A stretch of 64,000 nucleotides of DNA from Thiomicrospira cyclica ALM1. GTDB taxonomy: Bacteria > Pseudomonadota > Gammaproteobacteria > Thiomicrospirales > Thiomicrospiraceae. Below, one piece after another: positions 26,440 through 37,261 of this stretch. Under the pieces are notes generated by a model that saw only the letters and a list, made by a program, of their open reading frames with translations, did not search any database and was not told where the DNA came from. The translations under genes were made by a program, and so were the position numbers. Each line of letters begins with the position of its first letter. Positions within the stretch are counted from its first letter, which is position 1. The stretch spans positions 558,001 to 622,000 of the forward strand of contig NC_015581.1 in assembly GCF_000214825.1 (NCBI RefSeq). Direction: 5' to 3'.

Positions 26440-26458
26440 GATAATGAAAATGATTATT
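26440..26458. promoter_or_regulatory. Fur box
   Basis: GATAATGAAAATGATTATT matches the 19-bp Fur consensus GATAATGATAATCATTATC at 16 of 19 positions. It is 69-87 bases upstream of the exbB start and about 110 bases upstream of the MBL gene, so iron repression of exbB-exbD-tonB is expected. Confidence 0.8.
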
Positions 26459-26566
26459 GGCTGTTATCACACTGTTTACTAAGCTAAATCTAGTTTGGTT
26501 TTTGATTTAACTAGGGTAAACTTAGAGAGTTAATCGTTTATAAAAACACCAAAAAGAGGACATGTA

Positions 26567-27574
26567 ATGAAGAGCAATATGAAGCGTCGTGATTTATTTA
26601 AGTCGGCTTTAGGTTTGGGAGCAGGTTTAGCAAGTTTATCGGTTTTAAAGCCATTGTATGCTGCTGATGATTGGGAATTGCGCGGGCCGGATATGCATGA
26701 TATTCCAATTACTAAGGTCAATTCGCGTTGTTATTATTTCCTAGCGACCGATCCAGAGCCAAGCCCTGATAACTTGGGTTTTTTTAGTAACCCTGGCTTT
26801 GTGGTTACTTCAGAGGGTGTTTTGGTCGTTGATACCGGTGGTTCCGTTCAAATTGGTGAGATGTTAATCCGTCAAATTAAAACGGTTACAGATAAGCCTG
26901 TTACAAAAATTATTAATACCCATATTCATGGTGATCATTGGTTAGGTAATCATGCCTTTGTCGAAGCTTATCCAGATGTCGAAATCTACTCGCACCCAAA
27001 TGTTATCGAGCAAGTTAAAGCGGGAGCGGGTGTGGTATGGACTGGATTTATGAGTCGAAATACGAACAACGCTACCGCTGGCACCGTTGTCACACCACCC
27101 AATAAAACTTTTGAAGGTGGTGAGACGATTAAGATGGGTGATACCACCATTAAAATCCATTTTATGGGGCATGTGCACACGGATTCGGATCTAGCCGTTG
27201 AAGTCGTTGAAGAAAAAACCCTATTTATTGGTGATATGGCAATGAAGCGGGTTGCGAACATTTCCGATGGTACTTTCTTAGGTACGATTAAAGCTATGGA
27301 GCAGATGGAAGCGATGGATATCGATGTGTTTATTCCTGGACATGGCGATCATGAAGGCAAGGATTTACCCCGTTTGCAGCGCGAGTTTTTTGAGGTTATC
27401 TATTCTGAAGTAGAGAAATACTATGATGAAGGTTTGTCAGATTTCGAAATCCGTCCAAAGTTAGACGAGCACCCGTTTATGGTCAACGAAGCGAAAAACT
27501 GGCCTGGTTATGACACAACCTTTGGCCGCTTTGTTAGTGAAGCTTACCAAGAGTTTGAGCGTAATTTATTCTAA
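26567..27574 (+). CDS. Tat-exported metallo-beta-lactamase-fold hydrolase
   Basis: 335 residues with a twin-arginine signal (MKRRDLFKSALGLGAGLASL), so exported folded with cofactor. The metal motif is complete: INTHIHGDHWLGN (HxHxDH), FMGHVHTDSD (third His), LFIGDMAMK (bridging Asp) and IPGHGDH (last His). It resembles the SoxH-like MBL proteins of sulfur oxidizers and is a divergent relative of the exported protein at 4787-5704. AAGAGGAC is the SD. Substrate unknown. Its promoter region is shared with exbB and contains the Fur box. Confidence 0.88.
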   Translation: MKSNMKRRDLFKSALGLGAGLASLSVLKPLYAADDWELRGPDMHDIPITKVNSRCYYFLATDPEPSPDNLGFFSNPGFVVTSEGVLVVDTGGSVQIGEMLIRQIKTVTDKPVTKIINTHIHGDHWLGNHAFVEAYPDVEIYSHPNVIEQVKAGAGVVWTGFMSRNTNNATAGTVVTPPNKTFEGGETIKMGDTTIKIHFMGHVHTDSDLAVEVVEEKTLFIGDMAMKRVANISDGTFLGTIKAMEQMEAMDIDVFIPGHGDHEGKDLPRLQREFFEVIYSEVEKYYDEGLSDFEIRPKLDEHPFMVNEAKNWPGYDTTFGRFVSEAYQEFERNLF

Positions 27575-27600
27575 GCTCTATGCCATTAGAGTGGCTTTAA

Positions 27601-27625
27601 AAAGCGGGCATTGCCCGCTTTTTTT
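27601..27625. terminator. Bidirectional terminator between the MBL gene and serB
   Basis: AAAGCGGGC (27601-27609) and GCCCGCTTT (27613-27621) form a 9-bp stem with loop ATT, flanked by A-runs on the left and T-runs on the right. It can stop both convergent transcripts. Confidence 0.9.
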
Positions 27626-28457
27626 ATGCCAACAAATCAAGCATGGCATCTAAGCCGATATAGTTAAGTACACAGTTGGCTTGTGCTTGGACTGTCGGTT
27701 TAGCGTGATAGGCCATGCTCAGACCTGCGGCTTTCATCATGAGTAAATCATTAGCGCCATCTCCAATAGCAATAACCTGTTTGGGTGTTATAGCGAGATG
27801 TTGGCATAACTCATGTAGAAAATCGGCTTTGGCCTGGGCACCCACAATCGAGCCCACTACCGATCCTGTTAATACGCCTTGTTCAATAGCCAATTTGTTA
27901 GCTCGACTGAAGTCAAGATTGAGTCGGTTGGCTAGGCGGGATGTAAAGAAATCAAAACCACCGGATACGAGTGCAAATTTAATGTCGCGTGCTTTTAAGC
28001 CGCTGATCCAGGTTTCTGCACCAGGGTTAAGTTGCAACCGTTCGTTGTAAACTCGATCTAATGCTTTTTCGTCAAGACCTCGTAATAACGTTACTCTCTG
28101 AGTAAGTGACTGTTCAAAATTTAATTCACCGCGCATTGCGGATTCAGTAATGGCGGCGACTTGCGGTTTGATATGGAACATATCAGCAATTTCATCAATA
28201 CATTCGATACTGATCAAGGTTGAATCCATATCACTAATCACCAATTTTACCTCTGCCGGTTCAAAGTCATTCGGTAGTATGTTTATATCCAGTTGTAGTT
28301 GATGGCGCAGTTCAGCCAAATCTGGTGCGTTAATCGTTTGCTCACTAATAATGCGCCAATGATTATTATGCGGAAAAGGTTCGCCAATTGATGCACTGAG
28401 CTGGTCTTTTTGGACTTGATCAAGCTGGTTATGATGAATAACAAGGGTGTGCTTCAT
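27624..28457 (-). CDS. serB: Phosphoserine phosphatase
   Basis: 277 residues. HAD motif I is LVISDMDSTLISIECIDEIAD (DxDST), motif II VSGGFDFF and motif IV IGDGANDLLMMKAAGLSMAY. Final step of serine synthesis: dephosphorylation of O-phosphoserine. An N-terminal region of about 85 residues corresponds to the regulatory domain of proteobacterial SerB. It is followed by the bidirectional terminator and preceded by the RDD-family gene after 17 bases. Confidence 0.96.
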   Translation of the reverse strand: MKHTLVIHHNQLDQVQKDQLSASIGEPFPHNNHWRIISEQTINAPDLAELRHQLQLDINILPNDFEPAEVKLVISDMDSTLISIECIDEIADMFHIKPQVAAITESAMRGELNFEQSLTQRVTLLRGLDEKALDRVYNERLQLNPGAETWISGLKARDIKFALVSGGFDFFTSRLANRLNLDFSRANKLAIEQGVLTGSVVGSIVGAQAKADFLHELCQHLAITPKQVIAIGDGANDLLMMKAAGLSMAYHAKPTVQAQANCVLNYIGLDAMLDLLA

Positions 28458-28474
28458 AAAATTATCCTAGTTGT

Positions 28475-28894
28475 TTAATCATCATCACTGGCCTTTACCG
28501 CGATGATTTGAGTATTGGCCATCATGTCATGAAAAGTTTGATGGCGGTTGTTAAAAAATAACCATAGCCAACCGAGCCCTAATGTGGCGACGGAGATAAT
28601 GCTGAATAAAAATCTGATATAGGAGTCTCGACGGGTCAAAATATAACCATCGGTTCGAACTAATTGTAACTGCCAGGTTCGCAAACCTGGGGTCTGTCCG
28701 GTTTGTAACCAAAAATAGCTCAGGTAAATATAGGTGGTACCCAGTAAATAGACTTGGAAAGCAAATAGGGTGGCCGAGCTAGTCTGTATGCTATTGCCTT
28801 GCCAGAGCACAAAGGGAATCGCAACAAAAAACCATACAGCCATAAGTAAGAGAAGGTCGTATAAAAGCGCAAAAATAATTTTTGTTTTATGCAT
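28475..28894 (-). CDS. RDD-family small membrane protein
   Basis: 139 residues with four hydrophobic stretches. The RDD-domain pattern is visible: LLYDLLLLMAVWF (conserved Asp in helix 1), GQTPGLRTWQLQLVRTDG and LGWLWLFFNNRHQTFHDMMANTQIIAV. RDD proteins are small inner-membrane proteins; some act as ion antiporters, most are uncharacterised. It is upstream of serB on the same strand and probably cotranscribed. Divergent from the CbiM-like gene. Confidence 0.82.
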   Translation of the reverse strand: MHKTKIIFALLYDLLLLMAVWFFVAIPFVLWQGNSIQTSSATLFAFQVYLLGTTYIYLSYFWLQTGQTPGLRTWQLQLVRTDGYILTRRDSYIRFLFSIISVATLGLGWLWLFFNNRHQTFHDMMANTQIIAVKASDDD

Positions 28895-28958
28895 CTTGCC
28901 AAGCCCGTTTGTAAAAGCGTTATTATACGGATATGAATATTTATATAAAGGACAGCAA

Positions 28959-29627
28959 ATGAATTTACCAGACGGTCTATTGGGTATGGGTTGGGCGATT
29001 TTTGGCGCTATGGCCTATTTGCTGATGTTGAGTTGGGCCTTGTTAACTGCCCCTTGGGCGAAAGTAAAAGGGGATATGGGTGCTCAAGGCGTATTTATGG
29101 TGGCGGTGCTGGTTATTGTTGTGTTATGGCAGTTAAGTGCCAGTATTAACCCTGGAATCAGTTTTCATTTTTTACTGATGACGGTTTTTACGCTGATGTT
29201 TGGTCCTCAATTTGCCATTCTTGCCATGTCGTTAGCGTTATTATTTGTTACCTTTAATGGTGATGCTGGCTGGACTATGTTTGGGCTTAATGCGCTTATT
29301 ATGGGCTGGGTTCCGATTATGTTGACTTGGTTGTTCTATAAACTGGCTTATCGTTTTTTAGATCGCAACTTTTTTGTGTATGTGTTTTTGAACGGATTTT
29401 TTGCGGCGGGGTTTGGTGCCCTCGTTGCATTGGTATTAGCCGGCCTGGTTATGTTATTTGGTGGCGCTTACACAGCAGACTATTTGGCTTATAACTTCTT
29501 TCCTTTTATTCCGCTTGTTGCGGCGCCTGAAGCCTTTTTAAATGGCTTTATCATTGCAGCGTTGGTGATCATGAAGCCGGAATGGGTTGCAACTTTTAGT
29601 GATGTAGATTATTTGAAAGGTAAATAA
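28959..29627 (+). CDS. CbiM-like metal transporter permease (ECF type)
   Basis: 222 residues from ATG 28959, SD AAAGGAC; an upstream extension overlaps the RDD gene and is rejected. It starts MNLPDGLLGMGW, like the conserved M-H-I-P-D-G start of CbiM/NikM whose N-terminal residues bind the metal, although His2 is Asn here. About seven membrane segments follow, with SFHFLLMTVFTLMFGPQFAI. CbiM is the substrate-binding subunit for Co or Ni uptake. No ATPase (CbiO) or coupling subunit (CbiQ) lies nearby. Confidence 0.75.
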   Translation: MNLPDGLLGMGWAIFGAMAYLLMLSWALLTAPWAKVKGDMGAQGVFMVAVLVIVVLWQLSASINPGISFHFLLMTVFTLMFGPQFAILAMSLALLFVTFNGDAGWTMFGLNALIMGWVPIMLTWLFYKLAYRFLDRNFFVYVFLNGFFAAGFGALVALVLAGLVMLFGGAYTADYLAYNFFPFIPLVAAPEAFLNGFIIAALVIMKPEWVATFSDVDYLKGK

Positions 29628-29651
29628 AAAAGCCAGCGTATGCTGGCTTTT
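29628..29651 (+). terminator. Terminator after the CbiM-like gene
   Basis: AAAAGCCAGC (29628-29637), loop GTAT, GCTGGCTTTT (29642-29651): a perfect 10-bp stem ending in T-runs on both sides, so it also serves the convergent lipoprotein gene. Confidence 0.9.
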
Positions 29652-29677
29652 AAATATTGGCATTTTATAATTAGAGA

Positions 29678-29998
29678 TTAATCTCTGTACCAGCCTGGAC
29701 GTAACTCAGCAGCATATTTAGACTGTTCGATTTGCGCGTTTGCTGATTTTACAGCTTCGCGTGCTAGGCGAATAGATTCTTGACGCGCTTTCTCAGCTTC
29801 TGCAAGATAGTGGTCAACATAAGGCAGCTTCATGTTACGCTGTTGCCAAACATTGCCAAGCTCGTGTGATTTAGCTTGTTTTTCTTGCGCTTCGGCGACT
29901 AGCGTAGCATATTCATCTGTTGACATAGCTTGGTTGTGATTACAAGCCGCTAAAGTTAAGGTAGCAAGTACAGTTGCACCAACTAATAATTTTTTCAT
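29678..29998 (-). CDS. Small alpha-helical lipoprotein
   Basis: 106 residues from the ATG at 29998, with GGAGGAG as SD (the frame extends 12 bases further but lacks an SD there). Lipobox TLAAC, mature start at Cys about residue 19. The mature part is almost entirely charged alpha helix (EYATLVAEAQEKQAKSHEL and YLAEAEKARQESIRLAREA) and ends in LRPGWYRD. It may bind peptidoglycan or another envelope component, as many helical lipoproteins do, but no family was recognised. Confidence 0.75.
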   Translation of the reverse strand: MKKLLVGATVLATLTLAACNHNQAMSTDEYATLVAEAQEKQAKSHELGNVWQQRNMKLPYVDHYLAEAEKARQESIRLAREAVKSANAQIEQSKYAAELRPGWYRD

Positions 29999-30130
29999 GA
30001 ACTCCTCCAAAGGTTTTGAGCTTTTTTATTATGTGTCTACGACATCTAGGATTGTAATGGAATCAACCAAAAAGCAAAAGTACGAAGCAACATTTTTTGT
30101 TAATTTCGTAACTTGCTATAAGTTATTCAG

Positions 30131-30159
30131 TTTACCCCGTCGCTGTCAAACTTTATAAT
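30131..30159 (+). promoter_or_regulatory. Sigma70 promoter for guaB
   Basis: TTTACC (30131-30136), 17-base spacer, TATAAT (30154-30159). The -10 is perfect and the -35 matches 4 of 6. It leaves a leader of about 155 bases before guaB. The remainder of the 321-base gap 29999-30319 is AT-rich with no ORF recognised. Confidence 0.6.
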
Positions 30160-30316
30160 AAACGAAAAATTTCGAATATGTACCCTAAAACACGGGTTTA
30201 TTGCGTTTTTTTATTGCTAAGGCTATGAATTAAAAAGGTTTTATGGCTTATTAATGCTAAAAACGTCTTAGCAATGAAAAAACTAATCGACCCATAAAGA
30301 ATTTATAAGGTGGTGA

Positions 30317-31780
<1,464 letters not shown>

Positions 31781-31802
31781 CGAACTGTTTACTGATTTTT
31801 AT

Positions 31803-31841
31803 GGCCGACCGAATAACCTCTCGGTTCGGCTTTACTTTTTT
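31803..31841 (+). terminator. Hairpin with T-run between guaB and guaA
   Basis: GCCGA-CCGA (from 31803) pairs with TCGGTTCGGC (to about 31830) with one bulge, followed by TTTACTTTTTT. It looks like an intrinsic terminator or partial attenuator inside the guaBA operon and ends just before the guaA SD region. Confidence 0.6.
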
Positions 31842-31854
31842 ATATGGAACGCCT

Positions 31855-33435
31855 ATGACTCAGCACTCAATACATGAACACCGCATTTTAATTTTGGACT
31901 TTGGTTCACAATACACCCAACTCATTGCACGACGCATTCGCGAGATTGGGGTTTATTGTGAAATCGAACCCTGGGATGTTGATGCGCAATTTATTCGGGA
32001 CTTTGGGGCTAAGGGCATTATTCTCTCGGGCGGACCAGAAACGGTTATCGGAGACGATGCGCCAAAAGCACCAGGCCTGGTATTTGAGCTTGGTGTGCCG
32101 TTATTGGGTATTTGTTACGGTATGCAAACCATGGCTCAACAGTTGGGTGGTCAAGTGATTCATGCCAATGAGCATGAATATGGCTACGCGCAGGTGCGTG
32201 CCCGCGGCCATACCGATTTATTTCGTGATATCGAAGATCATGTTAATGTCGAAGGGCATGGATTATTAGATGTTTGGATGTCGCATGGTGATCGTGTCGA
32301 CCAGGTGCCTAATGGCTTTAAATTGATGGCAAGCACGGAAAGCTGCCCAATTGCTGGTATGGCCGATGAAACTAGGCGGTTTTACGGTATTCAGTTTCAT
32401 CCCGAAGTAACCCATACCAAACAGGGCTTGCGTATTTTAGAACGTTTCGTATCGCAGATTTGTGGTTGTGAAAAGCTTTGGACAACGGCGAATATTGTTG
32501 AAGACTCGATTGCCCGCGTTCGCGAGCAGGTTGGTGGCGATGACGTATTGCTTGGTTTGTCTGGCGGTGTCGATTCGTCGGTGGTTGCGGCCTTGTTGCA
32601 CAAAGCTATTGGTGACCAGTTAACCTGTGTGTTTGTTGATCATGGTCTATTACGTCATCAAGAAGGTGATCAGGTTATGGCGATGTTTGCGCAAAATATG
32701 GGCGTAAAGGTCATTCGTGTTGATGCCGAACAACGCTTTATGGATAAGCTGGTTGGTGAAGCGGACCCCGAAAAGAAACGCAAAATTATTGGTCATACCT
32801 TTATTGAGGTGTTTGATGAGGAATCCTCAAAGCTGACGAATGTGAAGTGGTTAGCGCAAGGTACAATTTATCCGGATGTTATTGAGTCGGCTGGTTCTAA
32901 AACTGGCAAGGCCAAAGTCATTAAGTCGCATCATAATGTCGGTGGCTTACCAGAGGATATGGAGCTTAAATTGCTTGAGCCTTTGCGTGAGTTATTTAAA
33001 GATGAAGTTCGCAAGCTTGGTGTTGAGTTGGGTCTGCCGGCCGATATGGTGTATCGCCATCCTTTCCCGGGACCAGGCCTGGGAGTACGAATTTTGGGCG
33101 AAGTTAAAAAAGAATATGCCGATATTTTGCGTTTAGCGGACCATATTTTTATCGAAGAATTGCGCAAAGCAGATTTGTACGATGAAACCTCTCAAGCCTT
33201 CACGGTGTTTTTACCGGTCAAGTCTGTTGGGGTGGTCGGCGATGCACGTCGTTATGATTATGTGGTGAGTTTACGTGCGGTCGAAACCATTGATTTCATG
33301 ACCGCACGTTGGGCGCATCTACCCTATGAGTTTTTAGAAAAAGTGTCGAATCGGATTATCAATGAAATCCCACGAATCTCTCGCGTCACCTATGATATTT
33401 CGAGTAAACCACCCGCGACGATTGAATGGGAATAA
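31855..33435 (+). CDS. guaA: GMP synthase (glutamine-hydrolysing)
   Basis: 526 residues from ATG 31855 ([23 protein letters not shown]). The N-terminal class I glutamine amidotransferase has the catalytic Cys in [11 protein letters not shown] and the His/Glu in FHPEVTH. The ATP pyrophosphatase domain has the PP-loop [14 protein letters not shown]. The C-terminal dimerisation domain ends PPATIEWE. Converts XMP to GMP. An upstream in-frame ATG at 31801 lies in the guaB-guaA hairpin and is not the likely start. Two dispersed palindromes lie in the gene (32070-32081 and 33073-33082). Confidence 0.97.
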   Translation: MTQHSIHEHRILILDFGSQYTQLIARRIREIGVYCEIEPWDVDAQFIRDFGAKGIILSGGPETVIGDDAPKAPGLVFELGVPLLGICYGMQTMAQQLGGQVIHANEHEYGYAQVRARGHTDLFRDIEDHVNVEGHGLLDVWMSHGDRVDQVPNGFKLMASTESCPIAGMADETRRFYGIQFHPEVTHTKQGLRILERFVSQICGCEKLWTTANIVEDSIARVREQVGGDDVLLGLSGGVDSSVVAALLHKAIGDQLTCVFVDHGLLRHQEGDQVMAMFAQNMGVKVIRVDAEQRFMDKLVGEADPEKKRKIIGHTFIEVFDEESSKLTNVKWLAQGTIYPDVIESAGSKTGKAKVIKSHHNVGGLPEDMELKLLEPLRELFKDEVRKLGVELGLPADMVYRHPFPGPGLGVRILGEVKKEYADILRLADHIFIEELRKADLYDETSQAFTVFLPVKSVGVVGDARRYDYVVSLRAVETIDFMTARWAHLPYEFLEKVSNRIINEIPRISRVTYDISSKPPATIEWE

Positions 33436-33474
33436 CCATTCGGTTGAAGTTATGTTTTTAAACGGGAGGTGGCG

Positions 33475-33819
33475 ATGAATCAAGTAATTGCTAAGTTATA
33501 CGGTACGTTATTGAAATTACTACATATTTTTGTTCTGGTTTTTATTATCGGGATCACCTTTTTTGCCTATGATATTTTTGATACACATTTTTTAGGTGAT
33601 TATGTTTGGGTATACGCACTTATAAGTTTAGTTATTTATATTGTGGTTATTGGTTTTGTTACCGTTGTTGTTGCTATCCACGAAAACCTGGGTGAGATGA
33701 AAGCGGCTATCGTTGAGCAGAATAGATTGCTAAGAGACATGAATGGTGAAGCGCATACGGCCCCCTCTAATAATGACTCCCTAGTTGATACAGATGCTAA
33801 TGAAAGTCGCCATCGATAA
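33475..33819 (+). CDS. Small two-helix membrane protein, unknown function
   Basis: 114 residues from ATG 33475 with GGGAGG as SD. Two membrane segments (about 14-34 and 44-68) are followed by a charged helix (AIHENLGEMKAAIVEQNRLL) and a polar disordered tail. No recognised family. The gene overlaps the start of tadA and follows guaA by 39 bases, so it probably belongs to the same transcript. Confidence 0.65.
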   Translation: MNQVIAKLYGTLLKLLHIFVLVFIIGITFFAYDIFDTHFLGDYVWVYALISLVIYIVVIGFVTVVVAIHENLGEMKAAIVEQNRLLRDMNGEAHTAPSNNDSLVDTDANESRHR

Positions 33820-34336
33820 CCGACAAGACTTGGTCGGCTTAACCTGCCCAGTGGGCCTCGACCAGCCTGAGCAGGATGAATTTTGGATGCAGAAAGCACT
33901 GGCTTTAGCTGACTATGCTCAGCAGCAGGGGGAAGTGCCTGTTGGCGCGCTAGTGGTGTTAAAACAGCAGTGTATTTCGGTAGGTTACAACCAGTCTATT
34001 GCCCTTCATGACCCTACGGCGCATGCCGAAATTATGGCGCTTAGGCAGGCGGGTCAGGTGATGCAAAACTACCGCTTACCTGCCGCAGAGCTTTATGTCA
34101 CATTGGAGCCTTGCGCAATGTGCGCAACGGCTTTGGTTCATGCTCGGATTGCACGATTGATTTATGGCGCCAGTGATCCTAAATCGGGTGCGGTGGGTTC
34201 GCAAATCAATCTAGCGCAATGTGCGTTTTTGAATCATCAATTTGAGGTTGTTCAGGGCGTGCTTGGCGAACAGGCGTCGTTGCAATTATCTGCGTTCTTT
34301 AAACAGCGTAGGTTGGTTAAAAAACAGCAGGCTTAG
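33800..34336 (+). CDS. tadA: tRNA-specific adenosine deaminase
   Basis: 178 residues if the start is ATG 33800, which overlaps the end of the previous gene; TTG 33785 and ATG 33794 are alternatives. The zinc site is complete: AHAEIMAL (His and catalytic Glu) and LEPCAMCATAL (two Cys). The EFWMQKALALADYAQQQGEVPVGA start of the domain is characteristic. TadA deaminates A34 of tRNA-Arg(ACG) to inosine. The N-terminus is about 30 residues longer than usual if the early start is real. Confidence 0.93.
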   Translation: MKVAIDNRQDLVGLTCPVGLDQPEQDEFWMQKALALADYAQQQGEVPVGALVVLKQQCISVGYNQSIALHDPTAHAEIMALRQAGQVMQNYRLPAAELYVTLEPCAMCATALVHARIARLIYGASDPKSGAVGSQINLAQCAFLNHQFEVVQGVLGEQASLQLSAFFKQRRLVKKQQA

Positions 34337-34380
34337 CTTGATACCGGCTTTTATTTCATTCAAATCTTTTAATTTATCTA

Positions 34381-34406
34381 TTGAAAAATCGATAACTGCC
34401 CTTATA
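34381..34406 (+). promoter_or_regulatory. Sigma32-like promoter before htpG
   Basis: TTGAAA (34381-34386), 12-base spacer, CCCTTATA (34399-34406). The -35 fits the heat-shock consensus (CTTGAA); the -10 is only partly like CCCCATNT. It lies 38 bases upstream of the htpG start. Confidence 0.45.
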
Positions 34407-34443
34407 ACAAATCCACAATTTACAGTTAAAAAAGGTTTTAGTC

Positions 34444-36357
34444 ATGCAAAAAGAAACCCATGTTTTCCAGACGGAAGTTAAACAATTACTTCAGCTAATG
34501 ATTCACGCGCTTTACAGCAATAAAGAAATTTTTCTGCGTGAACTGGTATCAAATGCATCCGATGCGTTGGATAAGTTGCGCTTTGAGATGGTGTCAGATG
34601 ATCAGCTTAGCGAAGGAGAGTCCGCGCTAAAAATTCAATTAGAATTTGATGAGGCTGCCAAAACCATAACACTCCGTGATAACGGCACTGGTATGACACG
34701 CGATGAAGTCATTGAAAATATCGGTACGATTGCGAACTCAGGAACGAAAAAGTTTTTAGAAAAGTTAACCGGTGATCAAGCGAAGGATAGTCACTTAATT
34801 GGTCAATTTGGTGTTGGGTTTTACTCGGCATTTATTGTAGCGGATCAAGTGACGCTAAGAACGCGCAAGGCCGGTTTGGCAGTGGATCAGGCGGTAGAAT
34901 GGCAATCTAAGGGTGATGGTGAATTTACGTTAGAGACCATTGAAAAACCAACTAAGGGAACGGAGATTGTTTTACAGCTTAAGGACGGTATGGATGAATT
35001 TTTATCGGCCTATCGTTTAAAAAATATTATTACGACTTATTCCGATCATATTAGCTTTCCAATCGAAATGTTGGAAGAAGAACCAGTCGCATCCGCGGAT
35101 ACGGCTAATGCTGAAGAAACGGAACAGCAAGCCCCTAAAACAGCCTTGGTTTGGAAACAAATTAACAAGGCCACAGCCTTATGGACCCAGCCAAAGTCAG
35201 AGATTAGTGATGAGGATTACGCCAACTTCTATCAAACCTTGTCACATGATTTTGAGAAGCCTTTGGCCACATTGCATAACAAAGTAGAAGGAACGTCAGA
35301 ATATACCTCACTGCTTTATGTGCCTGCTAAGGCGCCATTTGATCTTTTTGACCGTGACCGTCGCTATGGGTTAAAACTCTATGTCAAACGCGTTTTCATT
35401 ATGGATGACGCCGAGCATCTAATGCCTAATTACCTGCGTTTTGTACGCGGTGTGATTGACTCTAATGATTTGCCCTTAAATGTATCTCGTGAAATTTTGC
35501 AAAGTAATCATGTCGTCGACAAAATCCGTTCGGCCTCGGTGAAACGCATTCTTGACCACTTGGTGAAGTTGGCTAAGGACGAAGACTCCACGGTTTATCA
35601 GGGTTTTTGGGATGCTTTTGGCCAAGTCATGAAAGAAGGGATTATTGAAGATTATGCGAATCGGGAGAAGTTGGCCGGTTTAATGCGCTTTAGCTCTACA
35701 CATAGTGGCGATGCGAAGCAAATGGTTAGCCTGTCCGATTATGTGGGTCGAATGAAAGATGGCCAGCAGGCGATTTATTATCTGATTGCTGATAGTCATG
35801 CCGCAGCGCTAGGAAGTCCACATCTGGAAGGTTTGCGTAAAAAAGGCATCGAGGTGCTGTTATTATCTGACCGGATCGATGAATGGCTGGTTGCGCACCT
35901 TACGGAGTTTGAGGGTAAGTCCTTGAAATCAATCAATCAGGGTGATATTGCGGAGCTGGCTGATGAAGAAGCGCCTGTAACGGAAGAAGAACAGCAAGCA
36001 CGTACCAGTTTGGTTGAGAAGCTACAGCAAGCCTTAGGTGACAAGGTGGCCGACGTGAAAGTGACGCACCGTTTAACCGATTCACCAGCCTGTGTTGTCG
36101 CGCAAGAGGGCGCTATGACGCCGCACATGATTCGTTTAATGGAGCAGATGGGGCAAAGCCTACCCAAGACGGCGCCGGTGTTAGAGGTAAATCCAAGCCA
36201 CCCACTATTACAGAAAGTAGCAACGCTTGATGATCAAACGGCTATCGAGCCATGGGCATTGTTTCTTTTGGAGCAAGCACAACTTGCTGATGGCGATAAT
36301 TTAGCAGAGCCTGCGGCGTTTATTAAACGTGTGAACCAGTTATTGGCCAGTGCCTAA
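34444..36357 (+). CDS. htpG: Chaperone HtpG (bacterial Hsp90)
   Basis: 637 residues, the normal length. N-terminal GHKL ATPase motifs are [27 protein letters not shown] and [11 protein letters not shown]. The middle domain has LNVSREILQ (the Arg that contacts ATP in the middle segment) and the C-terminal dimerisation domain ends [15 protein letters not shown]. An ATP-dependent cytosolic chaperone. Followed by a strong terminator. Confidence 0.97.
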
Positions 36358-36515
36358 TGATTTACTGTTTTGATGTATTGCATCAGAAATGTGGCGCAAA
36401 AATGAATTAATGGTTAGTAATATTAGTAAAGATTGATATTTAGGATTTTTTTGAGTAGTATTAAGGCTGTTGTTTACAACAACTCCTCTTAAAGAGCTTT
36501 AATTGTCTTTATGGC

Positions 36516-36548
36516 AAAACCCAAGTTGACCGACTTGGGTTTTTTTTT
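36516..36548 (+). terminator. htpG terminator
   Basis: AAAACCCAAGT (36516-36526) and ACTTGGGTTTT (36533-36543) form an 11-bp stem with a 6-base loop, followed by a run of T to 36548. The 157 bases between htpG and it hold only short inverted repeats. Confidence 0.92.
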
Positions 36549-36556
36549 GCTTAGCG

Positions 36557-37261
36557 TTAATCAGCCGCTGTTACGATGAAGTTAATTTCAAAGATGAGTG
36601 TTTCGTTGGGTCCTATCATGTTGCCAGCACCTTGTAAGCCGTAGGCCATGTCACTCGGGATAAACACTTGCCAGGTTGCACCTGGTTGCATCAGCTGAAT
36701 AACTTCTTGCCAGCCAGGAATAACGTTGGCTAGAGCAAATTGAATAGGGACTCCTCGGTTATAAGAACTGTCAAACTCAGTACCATCAATCAATTCACCA
36801 CGATAGTGCGCAATTATGACGTCTTCAGTTGTTGGGTTAGGCCCTTCGCCTTCCTCGATGATGCGATATTGAACACCACTCGGTAGTGTAACGACGCCTT
36901 CTTTTTGCGCATTTTCAGCTAAAAAAGCCTCGCCTTTGGCTAGGTTTTGCTCTGCTAAGGCTTGTAGTTCACTGTTACGGCTCAGTTCCAATTCCTCTTG
37001 AAAGCGAGTTAGAGCCGCCTGCATTTCGTCTGCCGTTAGTTTCAGGTTTTGTGCTGTAAGGCTATCCCGTAATCCTAGCAGAAACGCATCGGTATCTAGA
37101 TTAATACCTTGCATTTGAAGATTGTTCGCTAAGTCAACGCCAACAGCATAACTAGCTTGTTCCAGCGTTGAGTTTAGGGGACTTGATTGCGAAGCATTAA
37201 CGCTAGCAGTGATTCCCAGGCTTAATATAAAACTGGTAAGAAGCTTTTGTTTAAAACGCAT
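36557..37261 (-). CDS. FKBP-type peptidyl-prolyl isomerase, Mip/FkpA-like, exported
   Basis: 234 residues from ATG 37261 with AAGGA as SD; a longer in-frame start at 37312 is not supported. A signal peptide (MRFKQKLLTSFILSLGITAS) ends near VNAS. An N-terminal helical dimerisation domain (ASYAVGVDLANNLQMQG to LAEQNLAKGEAFLAENAQ) precedes the FKBP domain (VIAHYRGELIDGTEFDSSY, VIPGWQEVIQLMQPG and WQVFIPSDMAYG). Accelerates proline isomerisation and acts as chaperone in the periplasm. Confidence 0.92.
   Translation of the reverse strand: MRFKQKLLTSFILSLGITASVNASQSSPLNSTLEQASYAVGVDLANNLQMQGINLDTDAFLLGLRDSLTAQNLKLTADEMQAALTRFQEELELSRNSELQALAEQNLAKGEAFLAENAQKEGVVTLPSGVQYRIIEEGEGPNPTTEDVIIAHYRGELIDGTEFDSSYNRGVPIQFALANVIPGWQEVIQLMQPGATWQVFIPSDMAYGLQGAGNMIGPNETLIFEINFIVTAAD

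Noticed and set aside
28770-28958. N-terminal extension of the CbiM-like protein
   Set aside because: It is antisense to the RDD gene, and the conserved MNLPDG start is at 28959.
31801-31854. N-terminal extension of guaA
   Set aside because: It lies in the intergenic hairpin; GuaA proteins start near the [11 protein letters not shown] segment.
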